64,000 nt of DNA from Flavobacterium celericrescens. Lineage in GTDB: Bacteria; Bacteroidota; Bacteroidia; Flavobacteriales; Flavobacteriaceae. The stretch spans positions 186,001 through 250,000 of the forward strand of contig NZ_JAAJBV010000004.1 in the NCBI RefSeq assembly GCF_011392075.1, given 5' to 3'. Under the pieces are notes generated by a model that did no database searches, was not told where the DNA came from, and saw only the letters and a program-made list of their open reading frames with translations. Of this stretch, positions 34,308 to 42,400 are shown piece by piece. The position numbers were made by a program, and so were the translations under genes. How positions within the stretch are numbered: the first letter of the stretch is position 1; each line of letters opens with the position of its first letter.

Positions 34308-34315
34308 CAAATTTA
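34308..34315 (-). promoter_or_regulatory. Putative -7 box of the T9SS type B gene (TAAATTTG)
   Basis: Minus-strand TAAATTTG followed by CA, 30 bases ahead of the ATG at 34277. Confidence 0.4.
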
Positions 34316-34368
34316 CGAATTCTTTAAATTATAACATTAATACAAGATTAAGAATGTTATTTATAAAC

Positions 34369-34402
34369 AAAAAAAGTGCAATTTATTATTGCACTTTTTT
34401 AA
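34369..34402 (-). terminator. Terminator of the DUF4136 gene
   Basis: Stem AAAAGTGCAAT / ATTGCACTTTT with loop TTATT and T-runs on both sides, 14 bases past the stop at 34416. Confidence 0.8.
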
Positions 34403-34415
34403 AAATTAAATTTCT

Positions 34416-34928
34416 TTATTTTGGTGGATATTGTTCTAATATTTTAGAGACAAATTCTTTTATTCTAGCATCTTTTTTTTCTGTGTTTTTGGTTAGATAA
34501 CCACTTCCTTCGCCTTGCCAAACTAATTCTTTGGTTTTGGCATCAATGATGTCTATGAAAAGTGTTCCTTCGGGAGTTGTAGTTACATTAGAATAACCCA
34601 TTCCCCAATAAGGATTCCAACCCCAACCAAATCCATAGTTTTGATAAATGTCGACACGTTCTCTCTCTTTGGTGAAAATACTGATTAAAACATCAGGATT
34701 CTCAGATTTGCTAAAACCTTTGGTAGACATTACTTCGTCAATTGCATATAAAATCCTTTTCTTGTCTAAATCCGAAATTTCTGCTTTATCAACACCGCTT
34801 TTTAAATAAGCATAGGTTTTATAATTTGTAAAGGTTGCTTTTTTGTCATAATCAGCATTCACTCTAACCGAACTGCATGAGGCTAAAGTAGCGATGAAAA
34901 GTACCGAAAGTAATTTTAATGTTTTCAT
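34416..34928 (-). CDS. DUF4136 lipoprotein
   Basis: A 170-aa lipoprotein: lipobox LASC with Cys18, then the DUF4136 pattern 'VNADYDKKATFTNYKTYAYL', 'ILYAIDEVMSTKGFSKSENP', 'DVLISIFTKERERVDIY' and the closing 'GTLFIDIIDAKTKELVWQGE'. An aromatic/Gly stretch (YGFGWGWNPYWGMGYSN) sits in the middle. The function is unknown. It is probably attached to the inner leaflet of the outer membrane. It lies 66 bases downstream of urocanate hydratase on the same strand. Confidence 0.88.
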   Translation of the reverse strand: MKTLKLLSVLFIATLASCSSVRVNADYDKKATFTNYKTYAYLKSGVDKAEISDLDKKRILYAIDEVMSTKGFSKSENPDVLISIFTKERERVDIYQNYGFGWGWNPYWGMGYSNVTTTPEGTLFIDIIDAKTKELVWQGEGSGYLTKNTEKKDARIKEFVSKILEQYPPK

Positions 34929-34955
34929 AATTGTGGGTTTTAAAGTTTAAGGTTT

Positions 34956-34991
34956 CAAGTTTAAAGTTGAATTCCTATTACTTTAAACTTG
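34956..34991. repeat. 12-bp inverted repeat between hutU and the DUF4136 gene
   Basis: CAAGTTTAAAGT (34956-34967) and ACTTTAAACTTG (34980-34991) form a perfect 12-bp stem with a 12-base loop. There is no T-run, so it is not a classical terminator. A related TTTAAGG/AAAGTTT stretch precedes it. It may affect hutU transcript stability. Confidence 0.6.
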
Positions 34992-34994
34992 TTA

Positions 34995-36971
34995 TTACAA
35001 TATTGATTCATCTACTATATTAGGGATGGTAATTTTTAATAAAGGTTGCGTCTCCATTGCTCTTTTTATTGCGAAAATTGCACCTTCATTTCTTGCCCAA
35101 CTTCTTCTTGAAATTCCGTTATTTACATCCCAAAAAAGCATAGACTCTAAACGTCTTGATGCTTCTTTACTACCATCAAGAACCATACCAAAACCACCAT
35201 TAATAACTTCGCCCCAGCCAACACCACCGCCATTATGAATAGAAACCCAGGTTGCACCTCGGAAACTATCACCAATTACGTTTTGAATTGCCATATCTGC
35301 TGTAAAGCGTGAACCATCATAAATATTTGAAGTTTCGCGATAAGGAGAATCCGTTCCTGAAACATCGTGATGATCTCTTCCTAAAATTACGTAGCCAATT
35401 TCACCACGAGCAATCGCTTGATTGAAAGCTTCTGCTATTTTAATTCTTCCTTCGGCATCGGCATAAAGTATTCTCGCTTGAGAACCAACGACTAATTTAT
35501 TTTCTTGTGCGCCTTTAATCCACTGAATGTTATCTGCCATTTGTTGTTGGATTTCTTCTGGTGAGTTTTTCATCATTTCTTCTAAAACATCACAAGCAAT
35601 TTTGTCGGTTTTAGCTAAATCTTCTGGATTTCCTGAAGCACAAACCCAACGGAATGGTCCAAAACCATAATCGAAACACATTGGCCCCATAATATCCTGA
35701 ACGTAACTTGGATATTTGAAATCGATATGATTTTCTGCCATAATATCGGCTCCAGCACGAGAAGCTTCTAACAAAAAGGCATTCCCATAATCGAAGAAAT
35801 AGGTTCCTTTTGCTGTATGTTTGTTAATTGCTGCTGCATGACGACGTAACGTTTTTTGAACTTCTTCTTTGAATTTTTCAGGACTATTGGCCATCATTTC
35901 ATTTGATTCTTCAAAAGAAAAACCAGTAGGGTAGTAGCCACCTGCCCAAGGATTGTGTAAAGAAGTTTGGTCAGAACCTAAATCAATATGTAAATTTTCT
36001 TGGTCGAATCGTTCCCAAACATCAACCACATTTCCTAAGTAAGCAATAGAAACTACTTCTTGATTTTCTAGTGCTTTTCGAACTCTAGCAACTAATAATG
36101 TAATATCTTCTACAATTTCGTTAATCCAACCTTGTGAATGACGAATGTGTGTAATTTTTGGATTTACTTCGGCACAAACGGTAACGCAACCTGCAATATT
36201 TCCTGCTTTTGGTTGAGCTCCACTCATTCCACCTAATCCAGAAGTTACAAATAATCCGCCTTTTGGAGATTTTTTAATTTTTCTGAATCCGTTTAAAACT
36301 GTGATTGTTGTCCCATGTACAATTCCTTGTGGACCAATGTACATATAACTTCCTGCGGTCATTTGTCCGTATTGCGAAACGCCTAAAGCATTCATTTTTT
36401 CCCAATCGTCTGGCTTAGAATAATTTGGAATAACCATTCCATTCGTAACTACAACTCTCGGTGCGTCTTTATGTGATGGAAATAATCCCATTGGGTGACC
36501 CGAATACATAGCTAATGTTTGTTCGTCTGTCATTTCTGCCAAATATTTCATTGTTAGACGATATTGTGCCCAATTTGAAAAAACCGCACCATTTCCACCA
36601 TACGTTATTAATTCATGTGGATGTTGCGCAACTGCATAATCCAAATTGTTTTGAATCATCAACATAATTGCTTTCGCTTGTTCGCATTTTCCAGGATATT
36701 CATGAATTGGTCGCGCATACATTTTATAATCAGGACGTAAACGGTACATGTAAATTCTTCCGTAAGTTTCTAATTCAGCTTTAAATTCTGGAATTAAAGT
36801 AGCGTGATGTTTTGGTTCAAAATAGCGTAATGCGTTTTTTAATGCTAATTTTTTTTCTTCTTCTGAAAGAATTTCTTTTCTTTTTGGAGCGTGATTAATT
36901 TCTGCTTCATATGGTTTAGGATTTGGTAAAACCGATGGAATTCCTTCTAATATTTGTTCTTGAAATGTCAT
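34995..36971 (-). CDS. hutU: Urocanate hydratase
   Basis: A 658-aa cytoplasmic enzyme converting urocanate to imidazolone propionate, second step of histidine breakdown, using tightly bound NAD. Family blocks: 'TYGGNGAVFSNWAQYRLTMK', 'YSGHPMGLFPSHKDAPRVV', the NAD loop 'VTSGLGGMSGAQPKAGNIAG', 'CASGNPEDLAKTDKIACDVL' and 'VSIHNGGGVGWGEVINGGFG'. It is about 100 aa longer than the E. coli/Pseudomonas type (about 555 aa), matching the long Bacteroidota form. No hutH, hutI or hutG gene is in the window. Confidence 0.95.
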   Translation of the reverse strand: MTFQEQILEGIPSVLPNPKPYEAEINHAPKRKEILSEEEKKLALKNALRYFEPKHHATLIPEFKAELETYGRIYMYRLRPDYKMYARPIHEYPGKCEQAKAIMLMIQNNLDYAVAQHPHELITYGGNGAVFSNWAQYRLTMKYLAEMTDEQTLAMYSGHPMGLFPSHKDAPRVVVTNGMVIPNYSKPDDWEKMNALGVSQYGQMTAGSYMYIGPQGIVHGTTITVLNGFRKIKKSPKGGLFVTSGLGGMSGAQPKAGNIAGCVTVCAEVNPKITHIRHSQGWINEIVEDITLLVARVRKALENQEVVSIAYLGNVVDVWERFDQENLHIDLGSDQTSLHNPWAGGYYPTGFSFEESNEMMANSPEKFKEEVQKTLRRHAAAINKHTAKGTYFFDYGNAFLLEASRAGADIMAENHIDFKYPSYVQDIMGPMCFDYGFGPFRWVCASGNPEDLAKTDKIACDVLEEMMKNSPEEIQQQMADNIQWIKGAQENKLVVGSQARILYADAEGRIKIAEAFNQAIARGEIGYVILGRDHHDVSGTDSPYRETSNIYDGSRFTADMAIQNVIGDSFRGATWVSIHNGGGVGWGEVINGGFGMVLDGSKEASRRLESMLFWDVNNGISRRSWARNEGAIFAIKRAMETQPLLKITIPNIVDESIL

Positions 36972-37047
36972 TTTTGTTGTGTTAATTCGTTTTATTAATT
37001 TTTTGCCTTAATTTTAATTGGGGGAACTAAGGGTAACGAATGTCGGA

Positions 37048-37058
37048 CCTATGATAGG
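37048..37058. promoter_or_regulatory. Possible operator palindrome upstream of hutU
   Basis: CCTATgATAGG, a 5-1-5 palindrome 77 bases above the hutU start, in otherwise plain AT-rich DNA between the DUF5522-type gene and hutU. A regulator site is conceivable but unproven; no histidine regulator gene is nearby. Confidence 0.25.
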
Positions 37059-37102
37059 ACTTGTGAATTTTAATTCGGTATTTGAATAATTGTATATCCA
37101 TT

Positions 37103-37282
37103 TTATTTTTTCTTGGTAGTTCCGGTTTTTTTGTCAAAACCATAAGGGCAATGTCTGCACCCACTTTTACAACAATAACCTCTTTTTATATGGTATTTTT
37201 CTGTGAAACACTTGTATCCTTCAGGTGTGTAATAGAAATCTTCCCCTTCTTTTAAATTATTCGGATTTAAATCGTTATTCAT
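37103..37282 (-). CDS. Small Cys-rich DUF5522-type protein
   Basis: A 59-aa gene starting MNNDLNPNNLKEGEDFYYTP and ending KKTGTTKKK. The centre has five cysteines, mostly clustered: Cys25, then 'GYCCKSGCRHCPYGF' (Cys37, 38, 42, 45). 'F.EKYHIKRGYCCKSGCRHCPYG' is the DUF5522 pattern as I remember it. The CC-x3-C-x2-C arrangement could bind zinc or an iron-sulfur centre. It is on the same strand as hutU, 131 bases upstream, and divergent from the HExxH membrane protein gene. Confidence 0.8.
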   Translation of the reverse strand: MNNDLNPNNLKEGEDFYYTPEGYKCFTEKYHIKRGYCCKSGCRHCPYGFDKKTGTTKKK

Positions 37283-37287
37283 AGCTA

Positions 37288-37304
37288 CAAATTTAGCAAC
37301 TTTG
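37288..37304. promoter_or_regulatory. Back-to-back -7 boxes for divergent genes
   Basis: Minus strand TAAATTTG (37288-37295) and plus strand CAACTTTG (37297-37304, one mismatch to TAnnTTTG) are one base apart. Each ends only six bases ahead of the start codon it would serve (37282 and 37311), implying leaderless or nearly leaderless mRNAs. Confidence 0.4.
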
Positions 37305-37310
37305 CATGAA

Positions 37311-37637
37311 ATGATAGTACTAGTTTTTAAATATTTAATTCCAAAAGGTTTTCGTGGGTTTACTTTTTTTCCGTTTGTGTTTTTATCGGATAAAAAGGAT
37401 AAATCGCATACTGTCTTGCTAAACCATGAAAGAATTCATATTAGGCAACAATTGGAACTCTTGATTGTCTTCTTTTTTATATGGTATGGAATTGAATTTT
37501 TAGTTCGATGGATACAATATAAAAATAGGAAAGTAGCTTATTATAATATTTCGTTTGAACGTGAGGCTTATTCAAAAGAAAAAGACCTTTACTATTTAAA
37601 GCAAAGGTCTTTTTGGAGTTTTTTAAAATATTATTAG
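37311..37637 (+). CDS. Minimal HExxH membrane protein (M56/BlaR1-like fragment)
   Basis: A 108-aa protein with HERIH (His39-Glu40-Arg41-Ile42-His43) in 'TVLLNHERIHIRQQLELLIV', directly followed by a membrane segment (about 49-66), and a later 'SFEREAYS' whose Glu could be the third zinc ligand as in gluzincin peptidases. This resembles the catalytic core of M56/BlaR1-type peptidases cut to its minimum. The ATG at 37311 is preferred to a TTG at 37302. Its stop overlaps the stop of the convergent gene by four bases. Enzymatic activity is inferred only from the motif. Confidence 0.65.
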   Translation: MIVLVFKYLIPKGFRGFTFFPFVFLSDKKDKSHTVLLNHERIHIRQQLELLIVFFFIWYGIEFLVRWIQYKNRKVAYYNISFEREAYSKEKDLYYLKQRSFWSFLKYY

Positions 37638-39265
37638 TTGTTTTTTTCTTTTTTTAGAGCGGGATTTTCTGCTGGAACACCATCAGAATATTTGCCCTCA
37701 CCTAAAAATATTTTACCTGCATTTGGACCCGCAGGAACAACATCTCCAACTTTTATATAATCTTCAGGATTGTATTTGTATACTATATGATCTGATGGCC
37801 ATTGAAATATTTTTCTCCCATCTGATGGTTGATTTTTTGTTTTTGCGGCTAATGGTTCTTTATCTGATTTTAAATATCCTGGTCCTGGAGCTTGAGGGAA
37901 ACGCCCTTCGCCATAATTAGTTTTTGGTTTTACAACTAATTGATATTGTAATTTTCCTGAATGATTTCCTCCGTTTAATTCTAAAATTTCCACAGAATTA
38001 CTTGTTTGAGACATTATTGTTATGCCATTAAAATAAGGCATTCCTACTGGGGTACACGTTACTCGAATAGGGTTTTCTTCATTAACGACAATTATATCTG
38101 CTAATATTTCATCTAAATAAATAGTTGCTTTTCCATTAACTAGTTCTACTGTTCCATAATCTTGATACCAATATTCTGGAGATTCTGGACAGGTTAGCGT
38201 TACTCTACCATGGTTTTCTGTTGGAATGATTTCTGATACTGAAGCAGTCCCTGTAATTTTTCTGTTTGTTCCTCCAATTGAAGTTCCTACGTATGCGTAT
38301 GCTTGAGAAGTACCTGCGTAATTTAATGCTTCAAAATAACCTCCTGCTCTTGTATTGGTATTACAATATGCATATCCTTGAACTCCATAAGAGTCTTGGT
38401 TTTGACTATTGGCTAATCCTTGTACACCAACAGAGTATCCAGGATTTCCGGCAGTTGTCGCTCTATTGTTAAATCCTCTTAATGCTATTTGTGTTCCACC
38501 AAGAGTAGTGCTAGTGTTGTTTAATTGATTGTATGATGCAGATGGATTGAAGGCTGCTGAAGAATTATCAACATAATTGTAAGCTGCCATCCATACGTTT
38601 GAGTATGCAATGTTAGCTGCTACTGTTGCAGCACCTGTTGATTGAGCAAATATGCTCGTGTAACCAGCAGCAGGATTGTTTGCATATAAACCAGAACCGT
38701 TTAAATTTTGTACGGGAATTCCGAAGCTAAAATTTGTTTCATAGCCAATAACCCCACCTACGTTTGTTGAATGTCCATAAATAGCATCTCCAGCTCCACT
38801 GCTTACATCTAATCTATATGCTGAAGGAGCAATATTAACACCAATATTTCCTGAATTTCCAATACTGAGTCTTTCGGTGTTATTTGTTCTAAATCTTAAT
38901 TCTACATTATCTGTTGTGCCTATAAAGTTTGTTGCTGGAACTGTTCCAGTATTTCCAAGTATAGACCAGTCAACAGAATTTCCAGTAGCTAATCTAACCC
39001 ATGCTGTGCCACTCCAATAGTAGTAACCTGGTGTTACATTATTTGGGATAATCCCTGCAGTTGCAGTATTGTAAACAAGTTCAGATGTTGTAGGCGCTGT
39101 AAGTGGAGCAATTGCATTAGTTGCTGTTAATGCTACTCTAGGGATTAGCAATCCATCATTTACAGAAGTTACATCTAATGCTCCGTTAGGGGTTGTTGTT
39201 CCGACTCCAACTTGAGCATTTGAATAATATGCATAAAAAATCAAAAAAAGTAAATATTTTTTCAT
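37634..39265 (-). CDS. Secreted VGVGT-type repeat protein
   Basis: A 543-aa exported protein: signal peptide (about 1-18, ending YYSNAQ), then 'VGVGTTTPNGALDVTSVNDG', the common N-terminal start of large Bacteroidota surface proteins ('.GIGT..P...LDV'), repeated degenerately at 'IGNSGNIGVNIAPSAYRLDV'. The middle is Asn/Gly/Ala-rich and beta-structured, and the C-terminal 200 aa form a separate domain ('GRVTLTCPESPEYWYQDYGT'). No T9SS type A or B sorting domain is recognisable at the end (ENPALKKEKNN). Some relatives are phage-tail-like or spike proteins, and the function here is unknown. Confidence 0.7.
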   Translation of the reverse strand: MKKYLLFLIFYAYYSNAQVGVGTTTPNGALDVTSVNDGLLIPRVALTATNAIAPLTAPTTSELVYNTATAGIIPNNVTPGYYYWSGTAWVRLATGNSVDWSILGNTGTVPATNFIGTTDNVELRFRTNNTERLSIGNSGNIGVNIAPSAYRLDVSSGAGDAIYGHSTNVGGVIGYETNFSFGIPVQNLNGSGLYANNPAAGYTSIFAQSTGAATVAANIAYSNVWMAAYNYVDNSSAAFNPSASYNQLNNTSTTLGGTQIALRGFNNRATTAGNPGYSVGVQGLANSQNQDSYGVQGYAYCNTNTRAGGYFEALNYAGTSQAYAYVGTSIGGTNRKITGTASVSEIIPTENHGRVTLTCPESPEYWYQDYGTVELVNGKATIYLDEILADIIVVNEENPIRVTCTPVGMPYFNGITIMSQTSNSVEILELNGGNHSGKLQYQLVVKPKTNYGEGRFPQAPGPGYLKSDKEPLAAKTKNQPSDGRKIFQWPSDHIVYKYNPEDYIKVGDVVPAGPNAGKIFLGEGKYSDGVPAENPALKKEKNN

Positions 39266-39370
39266 AATAATTAGGGTTTTGTATGAATAATTGGTAACAA
39301 ATTAATAAATATTTTGCTTTTATTGTTGATATTTTTTTTTAATTGTTTAAAGGTTTAGTTTTATCGATAA

Positions 39371-39408
39371 AATGCAAAAAAGGCAACCTTTATTGGTTGC
39401 CTTTAGTA
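39371..39408 (-). terminator. Terminator of the 1783-aa T9SS gene
   Basis: Stem AGGCAACC / GGTTGCCT with loop TTTATT and, on the minus strand, a T-run after the hairpin. It lies past the stop at 39431. Confidence 0.8.
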
Positions 39409-39430
39409 TAAATATTTGATTTTTTGGTGA

Positions 39431-42400
39431 TTAATAAATAATTTTTTTATTTACTATTGTTCCATTTGATAATGTTACTTGAATAATTAAAGCAACTTTG
39501 TTTTTTTGAATTTTTGTTAGAGGAATTTCATATCCATTTACCTCTGGATAATCTGCTAAAAGTCTTCCTAAAACATCAAAAACTCTTATTGATTTAATTG
39601 TGTTTTTGGTTGATTTTATAGATAAAATTTCAGAAGATATTGCCCAAACATTTGCTTCTTCATTTGTAATATCATCATTTCCTAATGTATTGTTTGTATA
39701 GCGAAGAATAAATCTATCTGGGTCGTCACCAGCAATAGCACTAAATGTATATGGATTCTGTCTTAAATCGTGAATTATATTTGTGTCTAAATCTTCTAAA
39801 TAAATGTTTTGATTTGTGTTTGTGAAAAATCCATCCACAGTTCCAATTCCTATGGAGTAATTTCCTGTTTGAGGCACTTTTATTCCCATAGGTACTAAAT
39901 CTAATTCGTCAAACGGAAGTGTTCTTCCTTGAATTGTCATTGGTTCATCTCCAATTTTTGAATATAAATTTAGATTCAATTTTACATCGGTAATAGCATC
40001 ATATAATCTGTCTCTATTGTTTGAAGCTCCATCGACATAGCCTATTAAGTTTCTCACATTACTTCCGTCTGCAGCAATTAAATCTAACCAAATGCGACCA
40101 TTGTTGTCATCGCTTGTAGTAGTATTTTTGAAAAATTGACTATTATTATTTGTGCTATTTCTCATAGAATTATTAAACGTAACATTTTCAGAAGTAGCAA
40201 CAGATGTATGTAACATTGATACAAAGAAACCTTGCCCAGCAGCAATATTTCCTCCAAATACTCCAGGACCAGAAGACGTTCCTGTAATATTGTAGGTAAT
40301 ATAATCTGCAGGAGTATAATTGTATACATAATTATTGTAAAATGGATCAGCGATTGCATTACTAGGTAATGTGCCATGTGTCCAAATTTTTATAAATCCA
40401 TCAATATTTGTATTTGTAGTTAAAAAGTTAATTGCATTTACAGCTGAAGGATATGGATTTCCGATTAAATTCCAGTTGTCATCATAACTTGTTCCTAATG
40501 TTGTTGAAACTCCAGTAGAATAATTTGCACCATTGTATGTTCCTCTTAATATTGGAGTTGTAATAATTCCATTGTTTGGAGTTCCTATGAAAGTAGCTGT
40601 GAATGGAGTTAATGTATTTGTGTAAGCATTAGGGCCTCTAACAATATATCCTTTTCCAATTACCATATTTTCACTGCCATAAGTCCAATTTCCAAATCCA
40701 TTTGTATTTGCACCAATTGTTGGAATCCACTTATAAATATATCCTGCTGATGTTCCAGGAGAAATTGCGCTACTTGCAAATGAAGAAACTGGTGAAGACC
40801 AATATACATAATCTTGTTTACGAATGGAAACAGTTCTGTCCATATGCATGATTCCTGTATTTGGGTTGTTATTTACTTGAATTAAACTAGAAGTGTTATC
40901 TAATTGTAAATTTCCTCCAGCATTGATATTTACCCAATCAGTAATTGTAACATTATTAGTTGGATTTACTGTTAATGTTGCTCCATTTTGAATAGTTAAG
41001 TTTAATCCTAAACCGTTATAACTTGCTCCAGAAATAATAGGATTATTAGCTGTTGGTGGAATTAAAACACAATCAGCCGCTGTCGGAACACCAACAGGAG
41101 TCCAGTTGTTAGCATTATTCCATTGTGAATTTACTGAACCATCCCATACTTTGCTACCAGTAACCGTTACAGTTGTTTCGTCAGTTTCAACTAATGTTGT
41201 TCCATCACATAAAGTATAAGTAATTTCCGCTGTATAAGTTGTTGTTGCACCTGGACATACAGTTATAATATCAGAAGTTCCTAATACAGGTCCAGAAGTT
41301 CCAGAACCTTCATGCCATGCCAGAGTTGTAATAGAAGCTCCTGCTGGAACAAAACGCCAAGCTTCATTTGTAACTGTCCAATCTGCGTCTAGTCCGTTTC
41401 TGTTTGGAGCTACAACTGCTGTGGTTCCTGTGGCATTTTGAATTCCTACAACAGCATTACCTCCATTCCATGAAGCACAAGTATTTTTTTCTTCTAAATA
41501 AACTTCGATTACGTTAGTGTTTTCATATAAAACAATCATACCTGTATATAACTGAGAATTACAAGTTGAAGAAAACATTGGAACATCACTCCAAGAAGCA
41601 ACTAACGCTCTACAACCGCTATTAAGGGTTATAAGTTCCCATCCAACTTCTCCGCTGATTCCTGGGTCGATGTCGTGAAAAGCACCAAATATTGAATTTT
41701 CTACTAATGAACTATGACCAACTTGTGGAAGATTGTCTGCAAAAGAATAACCACAATATCCTTCAGGAGTATTTCCTACTAAATCAAAGGTAATTATTCC
41801 ATTTGAACCAATTAAACATTGATTGTAAGTATTGCCATAAAAACAAAAATCAAATGGAAGATTAACTACAGGTGACCAACGGTCATCAATGTTTACACTC
41901 ACAGGGTTTTTTAAACAACCAAATTGATATGGAGGAGCATAGGTAATTGATTCAACGGTATAGCTTGTTGTATTTCCTAAATTTAAGTAAGTAGCTTCTA
42001 AATCAACACATGTTGAAGCAGCTGTACAACTTATAGCTGCATGATCTGCACCACTTAGTCCTAAACCACCACCTACTACAGAAGGACAGCCTAGTGAAGA
42101 TGTTCCGGTGCTATTTCCTATAAGACAAGTTGGTGCAACGAATGAAGTTCCAATCCAAAATCCTTGTGTGCCACCACAATTTGAACGAATCCAAATATAA
42201 TAAGTAGCCCCAATTGTTAATCCAGTTAAATTTAATGTTGTTACACCTGCTCCAACTGATCCTGTAGGTATAGTAGCTCCATTAGGAATCGTAGCTGAAG
42301 TTGTTAAATAATATTGATATCCATTACTTGGAGCTGGCGTTGCTGCTGTCCAGTTAATTGTTGCTGTTGTTTGTGATGTAAGGTTTACGGTTATATTTGA

